The translations under genes were made by a program, and so were the position numbers. A stretch of 64,000 bases of DNA. It comes from Cupidesulfovibrio sp000226255 (GTDB taxonomy: Bacteria; Desulfobacterota; Desulfovibrionia; Desulfovibrionales; Desulfovibrionaceae). Below the pieces are notes generated by a model. That model saw nothing but the letters and a program-made list of their open reading frames with translations, was not told the DNA's origin and made no database searches. The stretch is from the NCBI RefSeq assembly GCF_003402415.2, contig NZ_AP036014.1, positions 2,232,001-2,296,000 on the forward strand, read 5' to 3'. Positions 9,008 to 17,308 of the stretch are shown piece after piece; within the stretch, counting starts at the first letter, position 1; each line of letters opens with the position of its first letter.

Positions 9008-9545
9008 GTGTGATACTCCGGAATTTTCTCAGGCTCTTCTTTTCATCTGTCCGGAGCTTTGCACATGCGAAGATCGAACGAGGGAAACAAGAACGCTGCC
9101 AATTGGTAAGGAAAGGCGTAAATACGCATCTTCCCCACCGCCGTCAAGCGCGCCGCCCGAAAAATAACGCGATGCCCCACGAAAAATGTCGTCGCGCCGA
9201 AAAACATCCCGCCACGGTTGATGCATGGCGCATGACCGGAGAGCTTCGGGGGGTAAAAAAAGGGGCGCCAATGGTGCGATGCGCCGCGTACCTTCTTGGT
9301 CTCGCGCGCGGACGCCAGGATCAGCCACGCACGGCCCGCATGGTGACGCCGAAGCGATGCCTCCGTGCTCCGCGTGAAGCCAGCGCCTGGCCGCAGGCCA
9401 TGGGACGCAAAGCCCCCATCATGCCCGCTGCCGGAACCTGCATCAGGACCGCCGTCTGACGCCCGCCCACCCTTTTTCCTTGCGCCACGACACGCTTTCG
9501 ACTATCTGACCACCGTACGCCACGGCGAGAACGCCATGGCCCCAC
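9008..9545. other. Non-coding stretch upstream of tRNA-Pro
   Basis: About 540 bases with no convincing gene. Open frames here are basic, low-complexity readings without a good ribosome site. It should hold the promoter of the RRM gene at its left end and the tRNA promoter at its right end. Confidence 0.6.
9480..9508 (+). promoter_or_regulatory. Possible promoter of tRNA-Pro
   Basis: TTGCGC at 9480-9485 and TATCTG at 9503-9508 are 17 bases apart, and the tRNA starts 38 bases further on. Confidence 0.35.
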
Positions 9546-9622
9546 CGGAACGTAGCGCAGCCTGGTAGCGCACCTGCCTTGGGAGCAGGGGGTCGCTGGT
9601 TCGAATCCAGTCGTTCCGACCA
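9546..9622 (+). tRNA. tRNA-Pro (anticodon TGG)
   Basis: The 77-base gene has a perfect 7-bp acceptor stem (CGGAACG with CGTTCCG), an encoded CCA, the GGTTCGAATCC T-arm and an anticodon loop CTTGGGA, giving TGG for proline. Its 3' 45 bases, from the anticodon loop to CCA, are the attL core of the prophage, so integration keeps the tRNA intact. Confidence 0.95.
9578..9622 (+). repeat. attL core (overlaps tRNA-Pro 3' half)
   Basis: These 45 bases are identical to 46525-46569. The match starts at the anticodon loop and ends exactly at CCA. Confidence 0.93.
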
Positions 9623-9630
9623 GTAAATAC

Positions 9631-9665
9631 AATGGCTTACGGCATGGTCGTAAGCCATTTTTCAG
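9631..9665 (+). terminator. Terminator after tRNA-Pro (phage-supplied)
   Basis: A 10-bp ATGGCTTACG/CGTAAGCCAT stem followed by TTTTT lies nine bases after the tRNA. Because it lies inside attL, the prophage supplies the terminator for the host tRNA; the hairpin at 46578 holds the equivalent position on the other side. Confidence 0.7.
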
Positions 9666-9666
9666 T

Positions 9667-9692
9667 TTAGGGCATACAGTTAGGGCATACAG
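9667..9692 (+). repeat. Tandem 13-bp repeats, probable integrase arm sites (left)
   Basis: TTAGGGCATACAG occurs twice in perfect tandem. The same TAGGGCATACA element recurs just after the integrase gene next to attR, a layout expected for arm-type integrase sites flanking the core. Confidence 0.65.
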
Positions 9693-9771
9693 CCTCCAAA
9701 GGGCGCATGAAGGCCCTTTCAGAAAAATGTGTCCTTTCGGGTCATTACCCAAAGCCTCCTCCTCCCCGCCA

Positions 9772-10122
9772 GTGCAATGAGCTTGCACGACCTTGCACGG
9801 GGTTGCACACCGCGCAATGAGCCACAGCGGGCGATAGCCAAGGAGGCCCAAGGAACACGCCGGGGATTGCACCCGGAGCCCGGTTGCACAATCGCGCTCG
9901 AAAAAGGCCGAAGGTTTGGGGCGGAGGAGTGATTTTTTTCGGGGGGCGCTGGGTTTTCGCGGGCGGGCTGGGAACGCAGCGCGGCGCATGACGGCTGCGC
10001 CACCTGGTGGGCGATTGCCCGCGCGGGGCGGGCGCGCCGGGAGAAAATGGAAAGGGCCGGGAGTGTATCCCGGCCCTGGTTCGTTCATGGGGTAGTGCGC
10101 GTGGCCGTGCAACGGTGTGCAA
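9772..10122. promoter_or_regulatory. Cluster of TTGCAC hexamers with 10-bp phasing
   Basis: TTGCAC starts at 9783, 9793 and 9803 (exactly 10 bp apart) and at 9867 and 9884. The inverse GTGCAA starts at 9772, 10107 and 10117 (again 10 bp apart). One-turn spacing suggests co-operative protein binding, for example by an excision or regulatory protein. Confidence 0.45.
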
Positions 10123-10142
10123 CGGCATTGATGCCTACGTGA

Positions 10143-10433
10143 TCAGGCTGCCACCTTGGGCTTGGCCTGAAGCGAAACGCCCATGGCCCCGAGCAACTTG
10201 ACGATGGTCCCGTAGCGAGGCTGGGCACCAGGCGCGAGGGCCTTGTACAGGCTCTCACGGCCGAGGCCCGAGTCCTTGGCAAGCTGGCTCATGCCCCGGG
10301 CCTTGGCCACGTCGGCAACAGCCGCAAGGAATACGTCCGGGTTTGGATCTTCGAGCGCGGCCGAAAGGTATTCGGCGATGGCTTCTTCGCTGTCGAGGAA
10401 TTCGGCAGCGTCGAATCTAGCAATCTTAGTCAT
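10143..10433 (-). CDS. HigA-like antitoxin, helix-turn-helix
   Basis: This 96-residue protein matches the short HigA-type addiction-module antidote family: an N-terminal toxin-binding part (DAAEFLDSEEAIAEYLSAAL) and a helix-turn-helix (MSQLAKDSGLGRESLYKAL) in the middle. It should neutralise the partner toxin and repress the operon. It is the second gene of the pair: its ATG at 10433 overlaps the toxin stop at 10426 by eight bases, so the two are translationally coupled. It has the toxin-first order typical of higBA loci. Confidence 0.88.
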   Translation of the reverse strand: MTKIARFDAAEFLDSEEAIAEYLSAALEDPNPDVFLAAVADVAKARGMSQLAKDSGLGRESLYKALAPGAQPRYGTIVKLLGAMGVSLQAKPKVAA

Positions 10434-10731
10434 GGCTATCCTCCAATTCCCGCGCCAGCTTCTTGGCGAGCACGATATCACGCTTCTGGCTGGACTTGTC
10501 GCCACCCGCGAGCAGCAGGTAGATCGTCTCGCCCCGGCGAGTGAAGTAGACCCGATATCCCGGCCCCGCGTGAATGCGCATTTCGGAGACGCCCTCGCCT
10601 ACCGGTTCGCAGTCACCGAAGTTGCCCGCCTCAGCCGACCGTATCCGCACGAGTATCCGGGCCTTTCCCGCCGCGTCCTTGAGGCCGTTCAGCCACTTGG
10701 CGAAAACATCCGTGCGGAAAAACGTGTTCAT
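10426..10731 (-). CDS. RelE/HigB-type toxin
   Basis: I use the ATG at 10731 (101 residues); upstream in-frame starts would put the operator inside the gene. The sequence has the RelE-superfamily killer-protein pattern: F..WL..LKD..GKARILVRI near the N-terminus, GEGVSEMRIHAGPGYRVYF in the middle and LLLAGGDKSSQKRDI near the end. Such proteins are ribosome-dependent mRNA interferases. It lies at the prophage's left edge with its antitoxin and probably stabilises the lysogen. Confidence 0.88.
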   Translation of the reverse strand: MNTFFRTDVFAKWLNGLKDAAGKARILVRIRSAEAGNFGDCEPVGEGVSEMRIHAGPGYRVYFTRRGETIYLLLAGGDKSSQKRDIVLAKKLARELEDSHD

Positions 10732-10738
10732 GCGGTAT

Positions 10739-10758
10739 GTGTATCCATTTGGATACAC
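10739..10758. promoter_or_regulatory. Operator palindrome of the toxin-antitoxin pair
   Basis: GTGTATCCATTTGGATACAC is a perfect inverted repeat with 8-bp arms and a 4-bp centre, eight bases upstream of the toxin start. Autorepression by the antitoxin is the expected use. Confidence 0.7.
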
Positions 10759-10762
10759 TTCG

Positions 10763-11542
10763 TCAAGCATCTTGACGCTCCGAGCCTTCTTTCATCTCAC
10801 GCGACGGCATACGATCCATGACGCCCAGCAGGCGCGCGCAGGCCAGCTCCGCATACTCCGGCGACAGCTCGACGCCCAGGTAGCGCCGCCCGGTGCGCAG
10901 GCACGCCTCACCGGCGCTGCCGCTGCCCGCGAAGGGGTCAAGCACCACCCCGGCCGGGGCGGTCACAGCCAGCAGGTCCTCCAGGAGCGGGACCGGCTTT
11001 TCGGTGAGATGGATCTTGCGCGCCGTCTGCACGTGGTGGCGGTAGACGCCGGGCGGGCACGTGCGGGTGTGCATGACCGGCTTGCCCTTGCTGCCGGTGA
11101 TGACGAACTCCGCGTCCCGCTTGAAATCGCCCAGGCTGGGCCGGGCGCTGGGCTTGTGCCAGGTCACCACGCCGCGCCACATCCACCCGGCCGCCTGCAG
11201 GGCGTCGGTCATGGCGGGCAACTGCCGCCAGTCGGTGAACACCATGATGCGCGCCCCGTCGCGGGCCACGCGCCAGCACTCCGCCAGCCACAGCGATGCC
11301 CACAGGGTGAAGCTCCGCTGGTCCCGGTTGTCGCCGATCATGGCGGGGTAGGACCGCTTCGTGTTGCTCTGCTGGTACTTCTGCGCGGGGTCCGCCTGCC
11401 GTGCGGCCATGGTCATGCCGCCGCTCGAATAGGGCGGGTCGGTCAGGACGGTGTCGACGCTGGCGTCGGGAAGGGTGCGGAGAACGGCGAGGGAATCGCC
11501 CTGAATGAGGGTAGCGCGGTCAGTCGAGAGGATGGTCTGCAT
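10763..11542 (-). CDS. DNA adenine/cytosine-N4 methyltransferase (beta-class order)
   Basis: The ATG at 11542 follows AAGGAG. The 259-residue protein has the catalytic DPPY at residues 35-38 and the SAM-binding DPFAGSGSAGE near 205-215, the order seen in beta-class amino-methyltransferases. Between them is a TRD-like section with HLTEKPVPLLEDLL. It would methylate an exocyclic amino group in phage or host DNA, probably to resist restriction. No restriction gene is next to it. Its start lies inside the Com-like gene, which overlaps it by 23 bases in another frame, as com overlaps mom in phage Mu. Confidence 0.88.
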   Translation of the reverse strand: MQTILSTDRATLIQGDSLAVLRTLPDASVDTVLTDPPYSSGGMTMAARQADPAQKYQQSNTKRSYPAMIGDNRDQRSFTLWASLWLAECWRVARDGARIMVFTDWRQLPAMTDALQAAGWMWRGVVTWHKPSARPSLGDFKRDAEFVITGSKGKPVMHTRTCPPGVYRHHVQTARKIHLTEKPVPLLEDLLAVTAPAGVVLDPFAGSGSAGEACLRTGRRYLGVELSPEYAELACARLLGVMDRMPSREMKEGSERQDA

Positions 11543-11702
11543 GCGAGGCTCCTTGCCGTGGCTCATGGCCATCCGGATTGGGCCTCGCGGGCCTCACATG
11601 GTTGTCCGCCCGGCAGCGCGGGCAGCGGATATGCAGGTGTACGACGACTCCACGGGCCAGCAGCTTGCCGCAGTGCCCGCAGCGGATCTCGTCCGATGTC
11701 AC
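11520..11702 (-). CDS. Com-like zinc-finger translational regulator
   Basis: This 60-residue protein begins at a GTG (11702) preceded by GGAGG. It has two CxxC pairs (C8/C11 and C27/C30) in the context IRCGHCGKLL and IRCPRCRADN, closely resembling phage Mu Com (62 residues), which binds the mom mRNA and opens its ribosome site. The gene overlaps the baseplate V stop by GTGA and runs 23 bases into the methyltransferase. In Mu the downstream gene is mom; here it is a classical methyltransferase. Translational control of the methylase is inferred from this layout. Confidence 0.78.
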   Translation of the reverse strand: MTSDEIRCGHCGKLLARGVVVHLHIRCPRCRADNHVRPARPNPDGHEPRQGASHADHPLD

Positions 11703-12853
11703 GCCGTGATGCCTCCTATGCGCCCTCGGTGGGTGCCCAGCCGGGATGCGTGGTTCGCCACCGCGCCGCCTTCCGTGATGGCCGTCGTGGTGGGGTGGGT
11801 GTGGGAGGCCAGCACATCGAGCGCCGCCTTGATTTCGTCCAGGCAGGCCAGCAGCTCCACGAACAGGCTTACCCCTGCCCCGCTGCCGGATGTCGACACG
11901 CACGAGATGGTGCCCGCCTTCAGCGCCAGGTTGGCCGCCTCTATGGTGCGGTCGCCCCCGGCCTTTTCAGTGCTGCTGCCGTCCACCGTTAGCTCGTGGT
12001 CGCCGCCCACCGTGCCGGACTGGTTGCCGTCCACGGCCACGGTCCTGTCGCCGCCGATCTGCGTCTGCTGGCCGCCCTGCACAGCCTCGCTGCGGCCCCC
12101 GGCAACGGTGATGTACCGGCTGCCCTTCACCGTGCTGGCGTGGTCGCGGCCCACCGTTTCGGTGGCCGCGCCCGCCGTGGTGTGGCTGGAATCGCCCCCG
12201 GCGGTCAGGTTCAGCGCGCCCAGGGTGCCAAGGTCGGCCCGCAGCCCGGCCAGCAGGGTGAGCACCGCGCCCGTCTCCACAGTGTACGTGCCCTCCACCT
12301 CGGTGGTGGAATGCTCCGACACGCGGCGGATCTCGCGCGCCACCTCGGTCACCGCCTCCATGGCCCGGACCAGCCGGGTCTGCGATTCGTCGGTGATGGC
12401 CGCATCGGTCTGGCGGGTCCAGTTGCCGTCCGCGTCGGCCCGCTGGAACACGGCGGGCGACTGCTGCGCCAGCCATTCGCGCGGGGCCACGGACGGCAGC
12501 GACGTGCCCATGGGGTACACCTGCCGGATGATGGGATGGTCCGGCCTGCCGTAGGCAAAGCCCACCACCACCAGCGCGCCCGGCTCCGGAAAGGCGTAGG
12601 TTCCGCACTCCTGCCCTGCCCCGCCGGGCACCGGCAGCGGCACCGCCGGAAACACGGGGAAGGCCGGGTCCGGCTCCAGCTCCGGCGTCAGGATCTGCAC
12701 GTCCACGGCATAGCGCGGCCGGAACCGTTCGCAGGTCACGCCCTCGCCGGGCTGGTCCGCGATGGCCACCACCCGGCCGTACCTGTCCAGATGCAGCCCG
12801 CCGGACAGCTCCGGAAACAGCCGCAGCACCGCCGCCCTTATTGCGTCCTGCAT
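11699..12853 (-). CDS. Baseplate assembly protein V (spike)
   Basis: The 384-residue protein starts at 12853; a longer in-frame reading upstream only shadows the next gene. The N-terminal half has the gpV/VgrG-like oligonucleotide-binding fold pattern (VVVGFAYGRPDHPIIRQVYP). The C-terminal half is a run of short Gly/Thr/Asp repeats (GGDRTVAVDGNQSGTVGGDHE) that should form a triple-stranded beta-helix needle. It would pierce the outer membrane at infection. It ends the baseplate cluster; its stop overlaps the Com-like start. Confidence 0.88.
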   Translation of the reverse strand: MQDAIRAAVLRLFPELSGGLHLDRYGRVVAIADQPGEGVTCERFRPRYAVDVQILTPELEPDPAFPVFPAVPLPVPGGAGQECGTYAFPEPGALVVVGFAYGRPDHPIIRQVYPMGTSLPSVAPREWLAQQSPAVFQRADADGNWTRQTDAAITDESQTRLVRAMEAVTEVAREIRRVSEHSTTEVEGTYTVETGAVLTLLAGLRADLGTLGALNLTAGGDSSHTTAGAATETVGRDHASTVKGSRYITVAGGRSEAVQGGQQTQIGGDRTVAVDGNQSGTVGGDHELTVDGSSTEKAGGDRTIEAANLALKAGTISCVSTSGSGAGVSLFVELLACLDEIKAALDVLASHTHPTTTAITEGGAVANHASRLGTHRGRIGGITA

Positions 12854-13527
12854 GTGACCTCCATCTGGTGCCCGGCGAACCGCACCGCCGTGACGCGCCC
12901 GCCGTCCAGCACCGCGCCGGGGCGCAAACCGGGGATGGCCGTCACCGTGCGCGCGCCCGTGGCCATGGTCTTTCCCCATGCCTCGTCCGGCAGATCCACG
13001 GCGCGCCCGGCCCAGCGGGAATCCGCCCACGCCCCCACGAACACCTGCCCGTCGCCCTGCGCCTGCCACACGTAGTCCTCGATGCCGAACACCTGCCCCA
13101 GCTGCGCCATGCCGTGGAAGCCGGATCCCACCGCGCCGAAGTACGGCACCCGGGTGGCGGCATACGGCCTGTCCGGCACGATGAAGCGCACCCGCGCGGC
13201 CTGCGCGTAGGCGGCCAGCACCTCGTGCAGCGTGGGGTGGCGCAGCGCCAGCGGGATGGCCACGTCCAGCCGGGCCGACACCTCGCGGCAGAACAGCCGC
13301 TGCTGCGCGCCGTCCACGGGCGTGCACCGCTCCACGTCGCCGCTGAAGAACAGGGTAAGGGCCGCATCCCAATGCCAGCCCATGGCGAACGACACCTCGC
13401 CGGAAAGCGGGGCATCCGCCCGCACCTGAAACACGGCCCTGCCGGGCCGGTCCAGATCCAGGCGCACGTCCTCGCTCACCAGCGGGACTTCCGCGCCCGC
13501 CACGGTCAACCGCTTTTGCAGCCTCAT
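12838..13527 (-). CDS. Baseplate hub / late-control D-like protein
   Basis: This 229-residue protein lies directly upstream of the spike gene and overlaps it by 16 bases. It has the beta-rich character of P2 gpD-like hub proteins (VPYFGAVGSGFHGMAQLGQVFGIEDYVWQAQGDGQVFVG) but is much shorter than P2 gpD (about 390 residues). The assignment rests on position between the tail genes and gpV and on general resemblance, so the hub role is tentative. Confidence 0.65.
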   Translation of the reverse strand: MRLQKRLTVAGAEVPLVSEDVRLDLDRPGRAVFQVRADAPLSGEVSFAMGWHWDAALTLFFSGDVERCTPVDGAQQRLFCREVSARLDVAIPLALRHPTLHEVLAAYAQAARVRFIVPDRPYAATRVPYFGAVGSGFHGMAQLGQVFGIEDYVWQAQGDGQVFVGAWADSRWAGRAVDLPDEAWGKTMATGARTVTAIPGLRPGAVLDGGRVTAVRFAGHQMEVTCRTQ

Positions 13528-14081
13528 TTCCCGGCCCCGCTGCCCGTGCTGTCATAGTCGCCCAGCGCGTCGCTGGCGGCCTTCAGCTTCTTCTCGAACC
13601 ACGTCAGTTCCTGCGCCGGTTCGGCATCTTCCGGTGGCGCCACGGCCTGCCCGGCGTTCTGCTGGGCGGTGGCCGCCTTGGCTGGCTCGCGCGCCTCGGC
13701 CCGCTCCGGCACGGACACGTGCTCGGACAGGCTGAAGGACACCAGCCAGCAGCGGCGCTCCTCCTGCTCCTCGGCCTTGAAGTCGCCGGTGAACCGCCCC
13801 TGCCGCATTCCGGCCGCGTTGGCCGTGCGGTTGGTGACGGTGTAGATGCGCCCGTCGCCGCCGCTCTTGGCCTCTGCCACGCGGGTCAGGGCGCGCAGAT
13901 CGTCCTCGTCCGTGAACCGGATGAAGATCTTCGCCTCCAGCTTCTTGGCCTTGGTGCCCTTGCTGGCCTTGGACGTGCTGCTGGTGTCGCCGCTGGCGTC
14001 CTCGTCCTTGAAGGGCAGGGTCATGGAGGCGACCAGGCCGAAGCCCGGAATGGTGAAATCGTCAAGGCGCAGAAAGCTCAC
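13524..14081 (-). CDS. Phage baseplate/tail protein, unrecognised
   Basis: The likely start is the GTG at 14081, overlapping the previous stop as GTGA. The 185-residue protein begins with a beta-rich section (FTIPGFGLVASMTLPFKDED), then a Ser/Thr/Lys-rich loop, a conserved-looking core (KIFIRFTDEDDLRALTRVAEA) and a charged Ala/Pro tail. Its location among baseplate genes suggests a baseplate component. I do not recognise the family. Confidence 0.7.
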   Translation of the reverse strand: MSFLRLDDFTIPGFGLVASMTLPFKDEDASGDTSSTSKASKGTKAKKLEAKIFIRFTDEDDLRALTRVAEAKSGGDGRIYTVTNRTANAAGMRQGRFTGDFKAEEQEERRCWLVSFSLSEHVSVPERAEAREPAKAATAQQNAGQAVAPPEDAEPAQELTWFEKKLKAASDALGDYDSTGSGAGK

Positions 14082-15025
14082 AGGATACCCTCCAGCGGGT
14101 TCTCCAGCCCGAAGGCTTCCTTGTAGTAGGCCACCTGCCGCTTGGTGCCGTACCAGCACACGGCCGCGCAGCACTTGAAGGCGGCATCCATGGGCGGCGC
14201 GAACTTCACCAGCAGCTTGGCCAGTTCCACGGCCAGCCCTTCCAGGTACACCCCGAACCACCCCGGGTCGCTGCCGGTCATGGACCCGTGCAGCGCATCA
14301 AGGTCGGCCTGCCGGGCAGCCATGGCCGCCTGCCGCTTGGCCCCGAACGCGCCCAGCCGCGCAACCGGCGACGTGCCGACAGCGGAAAGCCCCTCCGCCA
14401 TGGCCAGTTGCCCGCCCAGCGCCCGCGACGTGGCCAGCCCCGGTCCACCCCGCTGCGGAGACGATGCGCCCCACGCCGGATAGCCGGGCGCGGCCGGGAT
14501 GGTGAACTTCTGCCGCTCAAGCCCGGCCAGCCCACCGGCGCGGCGCTGCGCCTGCTGCAATTCGGTGATGGGGAAGACGCCGTTGAACCGGCCCAGCGAA
14601 GTGGCAAGGCCGCCCTCGTCCGGCGCGGCCATGACCAGCAGCACCATGGCCGTGTCCATCTCCGTGAGGTCCGGAAGCGCTCCGGAGGCCAGCAGATCTT
14701 GCGCCTCGCCCATGCGCCCGGCCACCGCGCTGATGGCCCCCTGCGGCGTCAGGTAGGCCCGGTCGCCCCGGCGCTGCCCCACGCCCTGCTGGTACGGCGT
14801 GACCGCGATGTACGGGCACGGGCTGGCCAGCATGCCGGAGGCTTCTGTACGCAGATCCGCGGTCTCCTCTCCGCCGGGGGGCGGCCCCTCCGGCAGGCCC
14901 AGCCCGGCAAGGGACGCCGCGCCGCTGGCCACGGTGGACCCCACCGCCCCCAGCGAACCGGAAAGCCCGTCGCCCACCGCGCCGATGCTGGCCGGGGGCG
15001 TGAACGTCACGGGTTGCCACAGCAT
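14078..15025 (-). CDS. Phage tail-region protein, unrecognised
   Basis: This 315-residue protein has a Gly/Ala/Ser-rich N-terminus (about 15-50), a mixed centre and a helical C-terminus ending in GLENPLEGIL. There is no signal peptide. It is in the late tail operon between the fibre-assembly gene and the baseplate genes, which argues for a structural or assembly role. Confidence 0.68.
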   Translation of the reverse strand: MLWQPVTFTPPASIGAVGDGLSGSLGAVGSTVASGAASLAGLGLPEGPPPGGEETADLRTEASGMLASPCPYIAVTPYQQGVGQRRGDRAYLTPQGAISAVAGRMGEAQDLLASGALPDLTEMDTAMVLLVMAAPDEGGLATSLGRFNGVFPITELQQAQRRAGGLAGLERQKFTIPAAPGYPAWGASSPQRGGPGLATSRALGGQLAMAEGLSAVGTSPVARLGAFGAKRQAAMAARQADLDALHGSMTGSDPGWFGVYLEGLAVELAKLLVKFAPPMDAAFKCCAAVCWYGTKRQVAYYKEAFGLENPLEGIL

Positions 15026-15043
15026 GGACCGCTCCCCCCGCTG

Positions 15044-15502
15044 CTACGTCGGGTAGCTGACCACGATGGCCAGCACGGCGGGCACCGGGGCCGCGTCAGC
15101 CTGCGCGGCCAGCAGGGCCTGTTCCAGTTCCACCCGGCGGGCGGTCAGCCGCGCCACCAGGTATTCCAGCCCTTCGGGGTCCGAGACGGCCATCAGGGCC
15201 GAGCCCACGGCCACGCCGGTGGCGGTCGCTTCCGCACCGGCCAGCACGCCCGCAAGGGCCGTGTCGTACCCGGCGCGGATCTCGCGCGCCTTGGCGGAAG
15301 CAACCGCGTCCAGCGTCGGATCTGGCCGATCTACGGTTATAGGCTGACCATCCGGCCCGGCCAGAATGACCAGCCCCTGCGCCTGGGCAGCCAACAGGGC
15401 CGCATGCTCGTCAGCCGAGATGGGCACGGCATCTTCGGGAATGTCATGATGCATGCCATCGCGGTAAAACCAGCCCGAAGACGGGGAATAGTAGTGTTGC
15501 AT
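15044..15502 (-). CDS. Tail fibre assembly-type protein
   Basis: The 152-residue protein starts with MQHYYSPSSGWFYRDG and IPEDAVPISADEHAALLAAQAQG, the N-terminal pattern common to phage tail fibre assembly proteins (Mu gpU / lambda Tfa type). It continues with a helical Ala-rich section. It sits immediately downstream of the tail fibre gene, the usual place for its chaperone. The C-terminal half has no further diagnostic motif. Confidence 0.75.
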   Translation of the reverse strand: MQHYYSPSSGWFYRDGMHHDIPEDAVPISADEHAALLAAQAQGLVILAGPDGQPITVDRPDPTLDAVASAKAREIRAGYDTALAGVLAGAEATATGVAVGSALMAVSDPEGLEYLVARLTARRVELEQALLAAQADAAPVPAVLAIVVSYPT

Positions 15503-15511
15503 GCAGCCTCC

Positions 15512-17308
15512 TTACTTGCCGATGGCGAGATAGAGAAATGGTTGCGGTGAGTTAAGCGAGTTTTCAGCGACAAATCCCCCCTGCGTTTTGGAGGAAATGA
15601 CAACATGACTATAACTGTCGGCTGTCGGACCAGAGACCGGAAGCACGACAAAGCAGGCGTTGGGGAACGCCACAGGAAACGCATTGACGGGAGCTGTGGC
15701 TGCGCTGCCTGTGCTTGCGGATGCGGTGCCCGCCCCCCACTGGAGAATGAGGCCGCCGGGCAACTTCTGCCATCCGTTGTCGCCATGGCTTTGCGACCAA
15801 TCGCTGCGGTCCACCTTGCCCGCCAGCGTGGTGGCCAGCGCGGCCCAATCAAGCTCGCCTGTGTTCACCACGGCATCATAAGCCTTGATGCACGGCAGCC
15901 AGTTGACGGACTTGGGGCGTGCTTCAGTGCCGCCCACGGCGTTGGTCTCCGGGGTGTCGGTAATGCTGCCCGTCTGGTCGGTGATGTAGTTGGACTTCGT
16001 TTGGCCGGTCGCCTTGGCGCCGTAGAAGGTGCGCGCCGAGGTGGGGTACGGGACGCCGGTCAGGTGGCTATGGCTCTTGTTTTCGTCCGCATCGTACTGG
16101 CCCAGGGCGCGCCCCCCGGCCGGGTACGCCGCGCGCGCGAAGTCGCGCCAGCGCGGGCAGCGGAAGGTGGTGGCCCCGTCCCCGCTGGAGAACTCGCCCA
16201 CCGACGACTGCACGGCGGCCTTGGCCTGCCATGCCGCCTCGGTGATGATGTTGCCGCTGGCCTGCGCCACGGCCCACAGTTGCGGGTACGCCTCACGCAG
16301 CAGCAGCGGCCCGTCCACGATGGACAGACACCCCGCAGGGGGCGTCGTGCCGGGAAACAGGAACGGCATGCCGATGGGCAGGCCGGATACGCGCAGCAGC
16401 GCCGCCTCCAGCTCCTCGTGCGTGACCGCGCCCATCTGCTCCGGGGCGATGCCGATGCGGCGGGGCCGCAGATCCGTCACGCTGCCGTCGGCCTCGATGC
16501 GGGCCACCTTCTCGCAGTAGTGCTGGGTGTTGTGCGGCGCGGCCGCAACGTAGTCCGGGCTGTCCGTGCCGATGGCCAGGCACAGCGGCGTCACCATCGT
16601 GACCACGTCCGAGCCCTGCCCCTGCATGGAAACGTCCAGCCACACCTCGCACGGGGTCACGGTGGGCACCACGGGCGCGGGATCCTGCAGCGCGGCGCGG
16701 ATGCCCTCCACGTAGCCGCGCCCGGCCTCGAACCGGTACGCCCCGCCGGTGTGCGTCAGCAGCCAGCCGTCGTCCAGAAACGCGGCGCGCCCGTAGATGT
16801 CGCGGTTCGACAGGCGTTCGCGCTCGTCGATGCCCTTCAGCCGCACCGTGAAGTCCAGCTGCCACACCGCCGCCTCGACGGTGATCTGCGTCAGCTCGCG
16901 CGCGCCGCTGAACTCCAGCAGGAAGTTGCGCGTCAGGTTGTTGCCCTGGGTGTTGGTGGCCGGGTCATACCGGCGCTTCTCCAACCGGGGGAAGGTGGCC
17001 ACGGCCACCAGCGTGGCGTGCTCGGTGCAGTACAGGCCCTGCCAGTTGAACGAGAACGGCCCCACGTCGCTGCCCAGCAGCGCGGAGTACACCACCTGGT
17101 TGGGGGCGACAAAGGCCCGGTACTCCTGCGGGATGGGAAACTCGTGCACCACGTTGGCCGTGGGCACGCCCTGCGCGGGGCTGGCGGGCTGGGTGTGATC
17201 CTGCCCGGGCACGTCCGCGAAGATGAACCGGTCTATGACAAGGGGGGTGCCTTCCGCCTGCAGGCGGGCAATCAGGGCCTCCCCGGCGGCGGTCAGGGTA
17301 ACGCTCAT
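15512..17308 (-). CDS. Tail fibre / collar protein (gpH-like)
   Basis: The start is the ATG at 17308 (598 residues), which overlaps the gpI-like stop. The N-terminal 150 residues match the phage tail fibre N-terminal domain (LTAAGEALIARLQAEGTPLVIDRFIFADVPG). A tail-collar domain follows near residues 310-335 (PIGMPFLFPGTTPPAGCL), then a C-terminal receptor-binding part rich in Gly and aromatic residues. It decides host range by contacting the cell surface. Confidence 0.88.
   Translation of the reverse strand: MSVTLTAAGEALIARLQAEGTPLVIDRFIFADVPGQDHTQPASPAQGVPTANVVHEFPIPQEYRAFVAPNQVVYSALLGSDVGPFSFNWQGLYCTEHATLVAVATFPRLEKRRYDPATNTQGNNLTRNFLLEFSGARELTQITVEAAVWQLDFTVRLKGIDERERLSNRDIYGRAAFLDDGWLLTHTGGAYRFEAGRGYVEGIRAALQDPAPVVPTVTPCEVWLDVSMQGQGSDVVTMVTPLCLAIGTDSPDYVAAAPHNTQHYCEKVARIEADGSVTDLRPRRIGIAPEQMGAVTHEELEAALLRVSGLPIGMPFLFPGTTPPAGCLSIVDGPLLLREAYPQLWAVAQASGNIITEAAWQAKAAVQSSVGEFSSGDGATTFRCPRWRDFARAAYPAGGRALGQYDADENKSHSHLTGVPYPTSARTFYGAKATGQTKSNYITDQTGSITDTPETNAVGGTEARPKSVNWLPCIKAYDAVVNTGELDWAALATTLAGKVDRSDWSQSHGDNGWQKLPGGLILQWGAGTASASTGSAATAPVNAFPVAFPNACFVVLPVSGPTADSYSHVVISSKTQGGFVAENSLNSPQPFLYLAIGK

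Larger units (their letters stand above)
9623..10142. other. Prophage left-end non-coding region
   Basis: About 520 bases without a supported gene. It holds a terminator, two integrase-arm-like repeats, a group of TTGCAC sites, and a 150-base section resembling DNA outside attR at 46767-46900. Confidence 0.6.

Noticed and set aside
9010..9459. Frame of 149 codons upstream of tRNA-Pro
   Set aside because: Basic, irregular sequence without a ribosome site; it overlaps the RRM promoter region.
11699..13555. 618-codon reading of the gpV frame
   Set aside because: The first 234 codons overlap the hub-like gene in another frame; gpV starts at 12853.
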